Shown in pieces: positions 33,944-41,982 of a stretch of 64,000 nucleotides of DNA (positions are counted from its first letter, which is position 1; each line of letters begins with the position of its first letter). The notes under the pieces were generated by a model. That model worked only from the letters and a program-made list of their open reading frames with translations. It was not told where the DNA came from and did not search any database. This DNA comes from Blautia glucerasea. GTDB taxonomy: Bacteria; Bacillota; Clostridia; Lachnospirales; Lachnospiraceae. A program made the position numbers and the translations under genes. Location of the stretch: contig NZ_JAJBMO010000001.1 in assembly GCF_020537505.1 (NCBI RefSeq), forward strand, positions 124,001-188,000, read 5' to 3'.

Positions 33944-35242
33944 TTACTCTGCTACACCTTCCTCGCCCTCTTCTACGATCTCCATATCGTCAAGAGTCTC
34001 GTCCATCTCTTCGTCTTCCTCATATTCATCCTCTGTATAAGGTGCCTCTGTTACTTTTGCTTTCTCCAGAAGAAGATCTGTCACCTTGCTTTCATAAAGG
34101 GCATTTACCAGTGTCTCACGGGTATACAGTGTCTCAAAATCAGATGCGGTCTCTCCATAGTAGTCTGCATATTCATTTACATAATCCACATATTCATCTT
34201 CGGTCACTTCCACATTATTGGCCTGTGCATAAGCGCTGATGAAAAGCCGGCGGTTTACAAGGTTCTTTGCCTCTTCCTCGATGTCACTGTCTGTAACACC
34301 AAACATATCCAACACATCGCTTACATCTCCCCCTTCATCCACAAACATGGAATAGCCGGAAAGTGCTTCCTCCTTGCAGGAATCAAACAGATCATCTGGA
34401 TACTCTCCTGTAAAATCTGTTCTCTCAATGCATGCATTGATCAGCTCTTCTGCCTCATCATAGGTGCTCTGTTCCTCATAGGACTGCTCCAGATATTCCT
34501 TTACAGCGGCTTCATACTCTTCCTTCGTGTCATAACCGGTGTAATCCTTTACATAGTCATCTGTATACTCCGGTGTATTGGAAGTGGTAACATCTGTCAC
34601 TTCCACAGAGAAATCAACTGTTTTTCCCTGCCAGTTCTCCTGCCAGGTATCGTCATCGTATGTGATGGTAAAATCAAGTTTATCACCAGTGGAAACGCCA
34701 GTCATTTTCTCATCAAATTCTGCACCGAATTCTTCCTGTCCAAGAGTAATAAAGGTCTCCTCCGGATCGTCAGCATCCTCCCCTTCTACAGTAGCCGTAA
34801 GTGTCATATATACAATGTTTCCATCCTCAGATGGAGCATCCGTGGACTCTTCCTCGCTTGCATCTGCCAGTTCTTCCTGGATTTCCTCCTGGACCATGTC
34901 ATCTGTGATCTCATAAGTATACCTAGTCACCTCAACTCCGTCGTAATCTCCCAGAGTTACATAACCGGAGGCATTCTGAACCAGATAATCAGACGGCGTG
35001 ATCGGGTCAAGGGCAGCTTCTTCCTCTGCGTCATCCGCATCGATCACTTCATTATTCTCTACATCCTGTGAAAATTCCGGATCCAGCTCCTCACCGTTCT
35101 CATCTGGATCAGCAGCAGTCAGGTCCTCGTCTGTACTCTCTGTGGCTGTATTGTCCGTGCTCTCCTGCTTGGAAGAATTGTCTCCACAGCCAGCCAGAAC
35201 GGTCATAGCAGCAAGAGCAGCAAGTACATATCTTTTCTTCAT
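33944..35242 (-). CDS. Exported trigger-factor-like lipoprotein (PPIase/chaperone)
   Basis: A 432-residue lipoprotein: signal peptide MKKRYVLAALAAMTVLAGC with lipobox LAGC and acylated Cys19. A very acidic linker (20-80) precedes a trigger-factor-like FKBP-type PPIase region (about 130-230; FITLGQEEFGAEFDEKMTGV and GDKLDFTITYDDD with GKTVDFSVEVTDV) and the TF C-terminal helical chaperone region (about 240-390). The ribosome-binding N-domain of trigger factor is missing, consistent with export. The end is a Glu/Asp-rich tail. It probably assists folding of secreted proteins at the outer face of the membrane, the role of PrsA in other Firmicutes; that is inference. Monocistronic, with its own promoter. 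Confidence 0.85.
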   Translation of the reverse strand: MKKRYVLAALAAMTVLAGCGDNSSKQESTDNTATESTDEDLTAADPDENGEELDPEFSQDVENNEVIDADDAEEEAALDPITPSDYLVQNASGYVTLGDYDGVEVTRYTYEITDDMVQEEIQEELADASEEESTDAPSEDGNIVYMTLTATVEGEDADDPEETFITLGQEEFGAEFDEKMTGVSTGDKLDFTITYDDDTWQENWQGKTVDFSVEVTDVTTSNTPEYTDDYVKDYTGYDTKEEYEAAVKEYLEQSYEEQSTYDEAEELINACIERTDFTGEYPDDLFDSCKEEALSGYSMFVDEGGDVSDVLDMFGVTDSDIEEEAKNLVNRRLFISAYAQANNVEVTEDEYVDYVNEYADYYGETASDFETLYTRETLVNALYESKVTDLLLEKAKVTEAPYTEDEYEEDEEMDETLDDMEIVEEGEEGVAE

Positions 35243-35285
35243 ATCTTAGTATCCTTTCTTATGTTCGCTTGTGTCAGTTAAAACT

Positions 35286-35314
35286 AATATAACATTTTCG
35301 CAATATTTTGTAAA
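35286..35314 (-). promoter_or_regulatory. Promoter of the trigger-factor-like lipoprotein gene
   Basis: On the minus strand: TTTACA (35314-35309), 17 bp, TATATT (35291-35286). Confidence 0.7.
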
Positions 35315-35350
35315 CTTTCTTTTCCAAAAACACTGTTTTTTCACAGATTA

Positions 35351-35398
35351 TAAAAACCTCCATCCAGGCTGCACCTTTTGACAGTCTGGACAGAGGTT
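35351..35398 (-). terminator. Terminator of the nupNOPQ-like operon
   Basis: On the minus strand AACCTC-TGT-CCAGACTG pairs with CAGCCTGG-ATG-GAGGTT, followed by TTTATA. It lies 49 bp after the last permease gene. Confidence 0.82.
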
Positions 35399-35446
35399 CT
35401 AAAATTTCAATTCTTAAAGCAATCCGCCTAAAACACGAACCCTTTT

Positions 35447-36439
35447 TTATCGTTCCTCGCGGAAATAGGAAAGTCCAAGGCTTTCCGGAGGCTGATTCTC
35501 TTTCTTCTTCCGGAAGCTTACCACAACCAGCACGATAATGGTAACCACATAAGGAACCATCTGGATCAAATCTGTAACATAACTTGCAACCTTAATTCCA
35601 AGAATGCTTGGAAGGAACTGGTACAGCCAGTAGAGCATACCAAAAAGATACGCACCCCAGATACAGTTCAGAGGTTTCCATGTGGTAAATATAACCAATG
35701 CAACAGCCAGCCAGCCAAGAGCTTCTATCTGTCCCGTTGTCGCCCAGATGCCCTGATTATAATCCAGAACGTAATATAAGCCGCCGATTCCGGAAAGACC
35801 GGCACCGATGCAGGTTGCCAGGTATTTGTACCTGGTTACGTTGATTCCAGCGGCATCTGCTGTTCCCGGATTTTCACCAACTGCACGAAGATTTAAGCCC
35901 ACTCTTGTCTTGTTCAGCACATAGTGGAGAACTACTGCAAGGATAATTGCCGCATATACCAGAAAACCGTAGCAGAAAACAGTTTTGCTCAGGATTCCAA
36001 GCTTGCTTGATAAAAACGGAATCTTCTTTGAAAAAGAAGCATATGCCAGCGGTGCTGCTGTATAGCTTGCACCGTTCAGGATAAATACGCCAAAGAAGTT
36101 GGCAACACCCATACCAAAAGTGGTAAGTGCAAGACCGGTTACGTTCTGGTTTGCACGAAGGGTGATGGTCAGGAAGCTGAAGATCAGTCCGCCCAACATG
36201 GAAGCCGCGATGGCAGCCACAAGTGCCAGGAGCACACAGATCCAGCCCTTTGGATCTGCGGAATTTTTCTCATAGAAATAGGAGCTTGCAAAACCTGCAA
36301 AACCGCCAAGATACATAATTCCAGGAACACCCAGGTTCAGGTTTCCGGATTTCTCAGTGGTGATCTCGCCCATGGAACCAAACATGATAATTGTTCCAAA
36401 TGGAATTGCCCTGATGATCCATGCAATCAGATTACTCAT
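35447..36439 (-). CDS. nupQ: Nucleoside-type ABC permease, NupQ-like
   Basis: A 330-residue permease of the branched/RbsC-like class with 8-9 hydrophobic segments. The N-terminal FGSMGEITTEKSGNLNLGVP is the hallmark of BMP-associated nucleoside permeases, as is VGENPGTADAAGINVTRYKY. It is encoded directly after NupP with zero spacing. It ends with a charged tail and the operon terminator follows. The substrate is inferred as nucleosides from the family; purine derivatives or riboflavin-type ligands cannot be excluded. Confidence 0.9.
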   Translation of the reverse strand: MSNLIAWIIRAIPFGTIIMFGSMGEITTEKSGNLNLGVPGIMYLGGFAGFASSYFYEKNSADPKGWICVLLALVAAIAASMLGGLIFSFLTITLRANQNVTGLALTTFGMGVANFFGVFILNGASYTAAPLAYASFSKKIPFLSSKLGILSKTVFCYGFLVYAAIILAVVLHYVLNKTRVGLNLRAVGENPGTADAAGINVTRYKYLATCIGAGLSGIGGLYYVLDYNQGIWATTGQIEALGWLAVALVIFTTWKPLNCIWGAYLFGMLYWLYQFLPSILGIKVASYVTDLIQMVPYVVTIIVLVVVSFRKKKENQPPESLGLSYFREER

Positions 36440-37537
36440 TTAGTGCACCTCCTTTTTGGAACCACGGAAAATCATCTTATAGTTGATAAAGAATTCACTT
36501 CCAAGGATAAAGAACAGGATCACACCTTCAATGATACTTGCCGCATAGTCGTTCAGGCTGTAGGCGGAAGCGATCTCTGCTGCACCCTTGGAAAGGAAAA
36601 TCAGCAGGAAGGAGATCAGAGCCATATAAAATGTATTAAACTTGGCAAGCCATGCTACGATAATGGCTGTAAATCCGTTTCCGCCAGCAGATGTGGTGGA
36701 AATGGTCTGGTCCCTTCCGGCTACGATCAGGAAACCAACCAGACCGCAGATCGCACCGGAAATGATCATGGTACGGATGGTTACCCATTTTACATTGATT
36801 CCTGCGTATCTTGCAGTGTTCTCAGATTCTCCAACAACAGTGATCTCGTATCCCTGTTTGGAATACTTCAGATAAAAGAACATGACGAACATCAGGATCA
36901 CAACGATCAAAATGTTGATGTTGTATCTCTGTCCAAGGAACTGTGGGAACCATCCAACCTGTGTGGACATGTTCAGCTTACCAAGACTGGAAGCTTTTCC
37001 ACGAAGGATGTTTGTCATGCAGGCCACAATACTGGTTGCCACATAGTTCATCATCAGGGTAAAAAGTGTCTCATTTGTATTCCAGTATGCCTTAAACACA
37101 GCTGGGATAAATCCCCACAGACCGCCTGCGATGACGCTGGTAAGGAACATTACCAGGAAAAGCACTGGTGTGGGAAGGCTGGCTCCGCATTTTACCATAA
37201 CCATGGCAGTGGCAAGACCGCCCATGAGCACCTGACCCTCTGCACCAATGTTCCAGAAATGCATTTTAAATGCAGGTGCAAGGGCGATACCAATACAGAG
37301 CAGGGTTACCAGATCACGCATAGCCCAGGAAAAACGGATGCTTGTCATAAAAGTACCGTTAAACATAACTACATATACAGATAAAGGATTCAGTCCGGTT
37401 ACGCTGTAGATAAAAACTGCATCTACAACCAGCGCCAGTAAAATGGCAGCTGCGCGAACCCATACTTTGTAGCCGAAGCTGCTTCTGTCACGCTTTATAA
37501 TTCGGACTAAGGGTTCTTTTGTTTTCACTTCACTCAT
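36440..37537 (-). CDS. nupP: Nucleoside-type ABC permease, NupP-like
   Basis: A 365-residue permease with about 9-10 hydrophobic segments. Family segments include FWNIGAEGQVLMGGLATAMV, VGESENTARYAGINVKWVT and GNGFTAIIVAWLAKFN. The start ATG 37537 directly follows the NupO stop with no gap, and its own stop abuts the NupQ start, so translation is coupled through the operon. Confidence 0.91.
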   Translation of the reverse strand: MSEVKTKEPLVRIIKRDRSSFGYKVWVRAAAILLALVVDAVFIYSVTGLNPLSVYVVMFNGTFMTSIRFSWAMRDLVTLLCIGIALAPAFKMHFWNIGAEGQVLMGGLATAMVMVKCGASLPTPVLFLVMFLTSVIAGGLWGFIPAVFKAYWNTNETLFTLMMNYVATSIVACMTNILRGKASSLGKLNMSTQVGWFPQFLGQRYNINILIVVILMFVMFFYLKYSKQGYEITVVGESENTARYAGINVKWVTIRTMIISGAICGLVGFLIVAGRDQTISTTSAGGNGFTAIIVAWLAKFNTFYMALISFLLIFLSKGAAEIASAYSLNDYAASIIEGVILFFILGSEFFINYKMIFRGSKKEVH

Positions 37538-39070
37538 TTATTTCCCCTCCTTCCGAAGATTTGTCATCAGCAGACCAACCTCTTCCTTGGTGGTTGTTCT
37601 TGCATCCAGAATGCCGTTCTCCCTGCCTCCGCAGAGAACCAGAATACGGTCGCACAGATCAATGAGCACATCCAGGTCCTCACCAACATAGACAACTGCA
37701 ACCCCTTCTTTTTTCTCCTCGTCCAGAAGATTATAGATGGTATAGGAGGTATTGATATCCAGACCACGTACTGCATAGGCAGTCATCAGGACAGTTGGTG
37801 CCTCTGCGATCTCACGGCCTACCAGAACCTTCTGTACATTACCGCCGGAGAGCCGGGATACAGGAGTATTTAAGCTTGGGGTAACAACCTCCAGCTCTTT
37901 TTTTACCTTTTCTGCCATTTTCTTCGGGGCACGCATATCGGTAATCGGAGATGGACCATTTCCATAACTCTTTAACAGCATATTTCCAGTCATACCCATG
38001 GAACCAACAAGTCCCATTCCAAGACGATCCTCTGGAACAAATGCAAGATGCACACCGGCATCCCGGATTTTCTTTGGTGTTTTGCCAACCAGCTGAAGGG
38101 GCTGGTCTTCTTTCCCTTTTTCATAGAATTCAATACTGCTGCCCTGAGCTGTAATCTGAAGTCCTGCAATGGCTTCCAGAAGCTCCTTCTGGCCATTTCC
38201 GGAAATTCCCGCTATACCAAGGATTTCGCCGCCGAAAACATCGAAGCTTACATCGTCCAGCACCTTGACTTCCTCACGGTTATAAACAGTCAGATGGGAA
38301 ATGGAAAGGCGTTTCACAGGATTTACAGGCGCAGAGCGTGCAATATTCAGTTCCACCTTCTTGCCAACCATCATCTCTGTAAGGGAATTTTCTGTAGCTT
38401 CACTGGTCTCTACTGTACCTATATACTCCCCTTTTCGAAGGATTGCCACGCGGTCAGAAATCTCCAGAACTTCGTGAAGCTTGTGGGTAATGATGATAAC
38501 AGATTTGTTATCTGCTTTCATGTTTCGGATCACTTCAAAAAGTCTCGCCGTTTCCTGAGGAGTCAGAACTGCCGTAGGCTCATCCAGGATCAGGATGTTT
38601 GCTCCTCTGTAGAGAACTTTTACAATTTCCAGAGTCTGTTTCTGGGATACACTCATCTCATAAACCTTCTGGTTTAAATCCAGGTCAAAGTGATATTTAT
38701 CACAGATAGCCTGGGCTTTTTTCTTAACCTCTTTCAGGTCAAATTTCTGTTTCTTATCAAGACCAAGGGCGATGTTCTCAGTGGCACTGAATACATCGAT
38801 CAGTTTAAAATGCTGGTGGATCATACCAATCCCCAGATCGTAGGCATCTTTCGGGGAGCGGATCTCCACCTTTTTGCCCTCTACCATGATCTCGCCGGAA
38901 TCCGGAAAATAGATACCGGAGATCATATTCATAAGAGTGGTCTTGCCACTTCCGTTTTCTCCCAGAAGGGAGAGGATCTCACCTTTTTTTACGTCAAGGT
39001 TGACATTTTTGTTGGCAACAACTTTTCCAAATGTTTTGGTAACATTTTTTAATTGAATGGCATATTCCAA
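37538..39070 (-). CDS. nupO: Nucleoside-type ABC transporter duplicated ATPase, NupO-like
   Basis: A 510-residue ATPase with two ABC domains. The first is canonical: Walker A GENGSGKTTLMNMISG, signature MSVSQKQTLEIVKVL, Walker B ILILDEPTAVLTPQE, switch ITHKLHEV. The second is degenerate: its P-loop is GISGNGQKELLEAIAG without GK[ST], and the Walker B/D region reads VLMTAYAVRGLDINT where related proteins have a Gln/Glu-Pro-Thr. Only one site is likely to hydrolyse ATP, as in RbsA/NupO relatives. It is separated from the binding-protein gene by a 213-bp spacer with a stem-loop. Confidence 0.92.
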   Translation of the reverse strand: MEYAIQLKNVTKTFGKVVANKNVNLDVKKGEILSLLGENGSGKTTLMNMISGIYFPDSGEIMVEGKKVEIRSPKDAYDLGIGMIHQHFKLIDVFSATENIALGLDKKQKFDLKEVKKKAQAICDKYHFDLDLNQKVYEMSVSQKQTLEIVKVLYRGANILILDEPTAVLTPQETARLFEVIRNMKADNKSVIIITHKLHEVLEISDRVAILRKGEYIGTVETSEATENSLTEMMVGKKVELNIARSAPVNPVKRLSISHLTVYNREEVKVLDDVSFDVFGGEILGIAGISGNGQKELLEAIAGLQITAQGSSIEFYEKGKEDQPLQLVGKTPKKIRDAGVHLAFVPEDRLGMGLVGSMGMTGNMLLKSYGNGPSPITDMRAPKKMAEKVKKELEVVTPSLNTPVSRLSGGNVQKVLVGREIAEAPTVLMTAYAVRGLDINTSYTIYNLLDEEKKEGVAVVYVGEDLDVLIDLCDRILVLCGGRENGILDARTTTKEEVGLLMTNLRKEGK

Positions 39071-39194
39071 AGTGTTGTGCCTCCCTTCCCGTTTTTATGC
39101 ACAAGACAAAACAGGTTCTTCTGATTTTGCCCTGTTTCGGAGCGTTTTGCTAAAATCTCACGTCCGTGTGGACTTTAACTTCCCGCTCACGTAA

Positions 39195-39226
39195 CAAAAG
39201 GGAAGCCTTTTATAGCTCCCCTTTTG
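39195..39226 (-). other. nupN-nupO intercistronic stem-loop
   Basis: On the minus strand CAAAAGGGGAGC pairs with GCTTCCCTTTTG (one G-T pair). It lies 58 bp after the binding-protein stop, without a good T-run, fitting processing or partial termination. Confidence 0.6.
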
Positions 39227-39283
39227 GATTTCATGTAATTCGTTACTGTCTGTAAATCACAGCAGCATGGTTCGCGTTACTGC

Positions 39284-40588
39284 TTATTCAACAGCATCTG
39301 CGTCCTCTGTAATTCCATCAATACGAAGTGTAAAGTATGGAGCGCTTCTGAATGTGGACTCTGCAAAATGTCCATCCTCGATTGCCTCAACAGTCTCGCC
39401 CTGATATACAACAGTTGCAGGATCAGTTGTGTAATCCATGAAGGAAAGGTCAACCGGTGCAGAAGTAACTTCCTCACCGCCTACAGTAAATGTAGAGGTA
39501 TCAAATACCTGAAGAGAACCATCTTTCAGTTTGCTCTCTACGTCAGCAACGTAGTCTGCAGTTCCTTCTGCACAGGACTCACCAAGCTCTGTGATTCCTA
39601 CTGCATTGTCATTATATCCTGCTGACCAGTCCTGCTCAAGATCACCGCCGCCCATTACAGTTGCGATGGCATGTTTGTAATATACTGCCCAGTTATTTGT
39701 AGCAGAGGTAAGTGCTGCTGTAGGAGCAGTCTCAAGCATATCAATGTTATATCCTACAGAGTAGCAGATCTTGCCATCATCATGAAGCTTCTGTGTAGCT
39801 GCAGGAGCACCTGTAGAATCAGCATGCTGTCCGATGATCACACAGCCGTTTGCAATAAGTGCCTCAGCTGCTGCACCCTCTTTGTCAATATCAAACCAGG
39901 AGTTTGTGTATTTCACTTCCATTACTGTGTTCGGAACAACGCTCTTAACACCAAGGTAGAATGCAGTATAACCGGAAACAACCTCTGCGTAGCTGAATGC
40001 TCCAACATAACCGATCTTTACATTGCCATCTGCATCGAAGCTGTCTGGCTGTGTCTCTGTGGTAAGAGTGCCATCCTCAAGAATCTCTTTCAGCTTCAGA
40101 CCAGCTACAACACCGGATACATAGCGGGATTCATAGATGTTGGTAAATGCGTTCTTGAAATTCTCGCATCCGCTGATTGCTGCAAAATCACCTGTCATGG
40201 AAACGAATGTTACATCCGGGTATTCCTGGGCAGCCTGTACCAGATAGGTCTGATGTCCATAGCTGTTACCGATTACCAGGGAACATCCCTGTCCAACAAG
40301 ATCGATTGCTGCATCATAGCAGCTGGAATCTTCCGGAACTTTGTATTTCCAGATGATCTGGCTGTCGTCAAGGCCCAGCTCTTTAGCAGCTTCCTTAACA
40401 CCAGCGATATGGGCTGCAGAATATCCTTCTGTCTCATCACCTACAAGAATGACTCCCATCTTGAAGTTCGGATCAGCTTCTACGCTGTCCTCGTCAGCGG
40501 CATAAACAACAGAAGCGAAGGCGGTCATTGTGAGCACCATCACTGCTGCAAGAAGAAGACTGACTACTTTTTTACACATTTTTTTCAT
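39284..40588 (-). CDS. nupN: BMP family substrate-binding protein, NupN-like
   Basis: A 434-residue extracellular receptor of the BMP/Bmp-PnrA family. A signal peptide spans about residues 1-30 with a type I site near VYAAD; its only early Cys (position 5) precedes the hydrophobic core, so this is not a lipobox. Family segments are FKMGVILVGDETEGYSAAHI, GNSYGHQTYLVQAAQEYPDV and VVAGLKLKEIL. It is the first gene of the nup-like operon with a strong promoter. The ligand is expected to be nucleosides. Confidence 0.9.
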   Translation of the reverse strand: MKKMCKKVVSLLLAAVMVLTMTAFASVVYAADEDSVEADPNFKMGVILVGDETEGYSAAHIAGVKEAAKELGLDDSQIIWKYKVPEDSSCYDAAIDLVGQGCSLVIGNSYGHQTYLVQAAQEYPDVTFVSMTGDFAAISGCENFKNAFTNIYESRYVSGVVAGLKLKEILEDGTLTTETQPDSFDADGNVKIGYVGAFSYAEVVSGYTAFYLGVKSVVPNTVMEVKYTNSWFDIDKEGAAAEALIANGCVIIGQHADSTGAPAATQKLHDDGKICYSVGYNIDMLETAPTAALTSATNNWAVYYKHAIATVMGGGDLEQDWSAGYNDNAVGITELGESCAEGTADYVADVESKLKDGSLQVFDTSTFTVGGEEVTSAPVDLSFMDYTTDPATVVYQGETVEAIEDGHFAESTFRSAPYFTLRIDGITEDADAVE

Positions 40589-40717
40589 TTTACTTCCTCC
40601 TTGATATTTGTGATTTGCCTGAGACTTCCTACGATTTCTGTAATTTCCAGCTGTCGATATTGGAATATCGGCCGTCAGCCATTACAATATGTAAGAAAAA
40701 TCTTAAACGTTATGACC

Positions 40718-40746
40718 ATTGTATTTTTTTTCCGATTAAATGTCAA
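40718..40746 (-). promoter_or_regulatory. Promoter of the nupNOPQ-like operon
   Basis: On the minus strand: TTGACA (40746-40741), 17 bp, TACAAT (40723-40718). The roughly 120-nt leader contains a CGATATT/AATATCG hairpin; no known riboswitch is recognised in it. Confidence 0.82.
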
Positions 40747-40817
40747 CTGTTTACATACAATTCAAAAAATTTTTTTTAACAAACCATAAACTTTTTGAGA
40801 ATATATTCACGATCTTA

Positions 40818-41801
40818 TTATAGTCTTACATGATCGTTCTTCTTATTTTTCATACGGAATGCCCGCGGTGTTTCATGATAGCGTTCCTTAAATACCCTGT
40901 GAAAATAACTGTTATTCTCATACCCCACTGCCGCAATCACATCACTGATAGGAAGATCCGTGTCACACATCAGCTCCACAGCCTTGCTGAGACGTTTTCG
41001 CTGCAGAAGTTCCTTGAAATTAAATCCAGTGGTCTTCTTGATCATCTTACTTAATACATGCATGGGGAGATGCAGCATATCACAAAGCTCAGTAAGAGTG
41101 GCGGTGCGGTATTTCTGTTCGATATAGTCCAGTGTGGTCATGGAGATCATATTTTCATACTGGTTTGGAAGACGCATCTCCACATACTGGACGGAATCCA
41201 GAAGGTAAAGAAAAATAAGCCCCATGGTAGTCTGGTTGATCCGGTTCTGGTTGCCCCTTCCCGTTACCAGGGAGTAGATCATATTTTCCAGAAGGTTCTG
41301 GATCTGAAGTACCTCGGACACTTTAAAATGAAGGTATTCCCCCTGCTGGTTGTCCCTGCGGAGCACATTTACAAGAAAATCAGCCAGCACGTTATTACTT
41401 CCTGCCATGGAATATGCCACATCAAAGAACTCTGGCAGGACCATGAAATTAATGGCAATGTCGTTTTTCCCTGCCGCCAGGATCTCATGATGGGTGAACT
41501 GGTTCAGAAATAGCAGCTCTCCTTTCCGCACAATGACCTGTTTGCCATCTATAATATTGGTAAGGGAGCCCTCACAGATGTAAAGCACTTCCACATAATT
41601 GTGACGGTGAAGGGGAAAATGAACAAAACGGGTGTGGGTACGTACTGCAATCAATTTTCCCTCTTCCAGCATCTTCCTGCTGTCAACAGTGAAATCACTG
41701 CCGGAAGTGTAAAGATCCTTGTCCACCTCTGCTTCCCCGTTTAAGATTCGTTTTTCTTCTTCTGTAATTTCCCGAAGCTGTTCCAAAAGTTCCCACTGCA
41801 C
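40818..41801 (-). CDS. AraC family regulator (cupin + HTH)
   Basis: A 327-residue regulator. The N-terminal cupin sensor (about 60-130) has FPLHRHNYVEVLYICEGSLT and HHEI; the C-terminal tandem HTH (about 225-320) has LTELCDMLHLPMHVLSKMIK and the second-helix signature PISDVIAAVGYENNSYFHRV. The start is GTG 41801, eight bases after GGGAGG; an in-frame GTG nine bases earlier is too close to the SD. Its promoter overlaps the terminator of the GH42 operon upstream. It may control either the galactoside genes upstream or the nup-like operon downstream; the sequence does not decide. Confidence 0.9.
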   Translation of the reverse strand: MQWELLEQLREITEEEKRILNGEAEVDKDLYTSGSDFTVDSRKMLEEGKLIAVRTHTRFVHFPLHRHNYVEVLYICEGSLTNIIDGKQVIVRKGELLFLNQFTHHEILAAGKNDIAINFMVLPEFFDVAYSMAGSNNVLADFLVNVLRRDNQQGEYLHFKVSEVLQIQNLLENMIYSLVTGRGNQNRINQTTMGLIFLYLLDSVQYVEMRLPNQYENMISMTTLDYIEQKYRTATLTELCDMLHLPMHVLSKMIKKTTGFNFKELLQRKRLSKAVELMCDTDLPISDVIAAVGYENNSYFHRVFKERYHETPRAFRMKNKKNDHVRL

Positions 41802-41850
41802 TGTGCACACCTCCCATCAAGGTTTCCCCAACCGCTTTTTCCATAGGCAC

Positions 41851-41880
41851 ATTATACACATAAAAAGAAGTTAGTGTCAA
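41851..41880 (-). promoter_or_regulatory. Promoter of the AraC regulator gene, inside the terminator arm
   Basis: On the minus strand: TTGACA (41880-41875), 18 bp, TATAAT (41856-41851), both boxes consensus. The -35 overlaps the descending arm of the terminator at 41866-41903. Confidence 0.8.
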
Positions 41881-41903
41881 AAATTCTTTTCACACTAACT
41901 TCT
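41862..41903 (-). terminator. Terminator of the GH2-GH42 unit
   Basis: On the minus strand AGAAGTTAGTGT pairs over 12 bp with ACACTAACTTCT and is followed by TTTT. It lies 80 bp after the GH42 stop. It shares bases with the AraC promoter. Confidence 0.82.
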
Positions 41904-41982
41904 TCTCTTATCTTATTCCATTGCTGTTCACGATCAGACCAGCAGCCTTATTTCATTCCCTGCGGCCAAATGTGCCACCGTC

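Noticed and set aside
40600..40717. Purine-type riboswitch in the nupN leader
   Set aside because: The leader has a simple hairpin but not the conserved purine-aptamer core and loop sequences.
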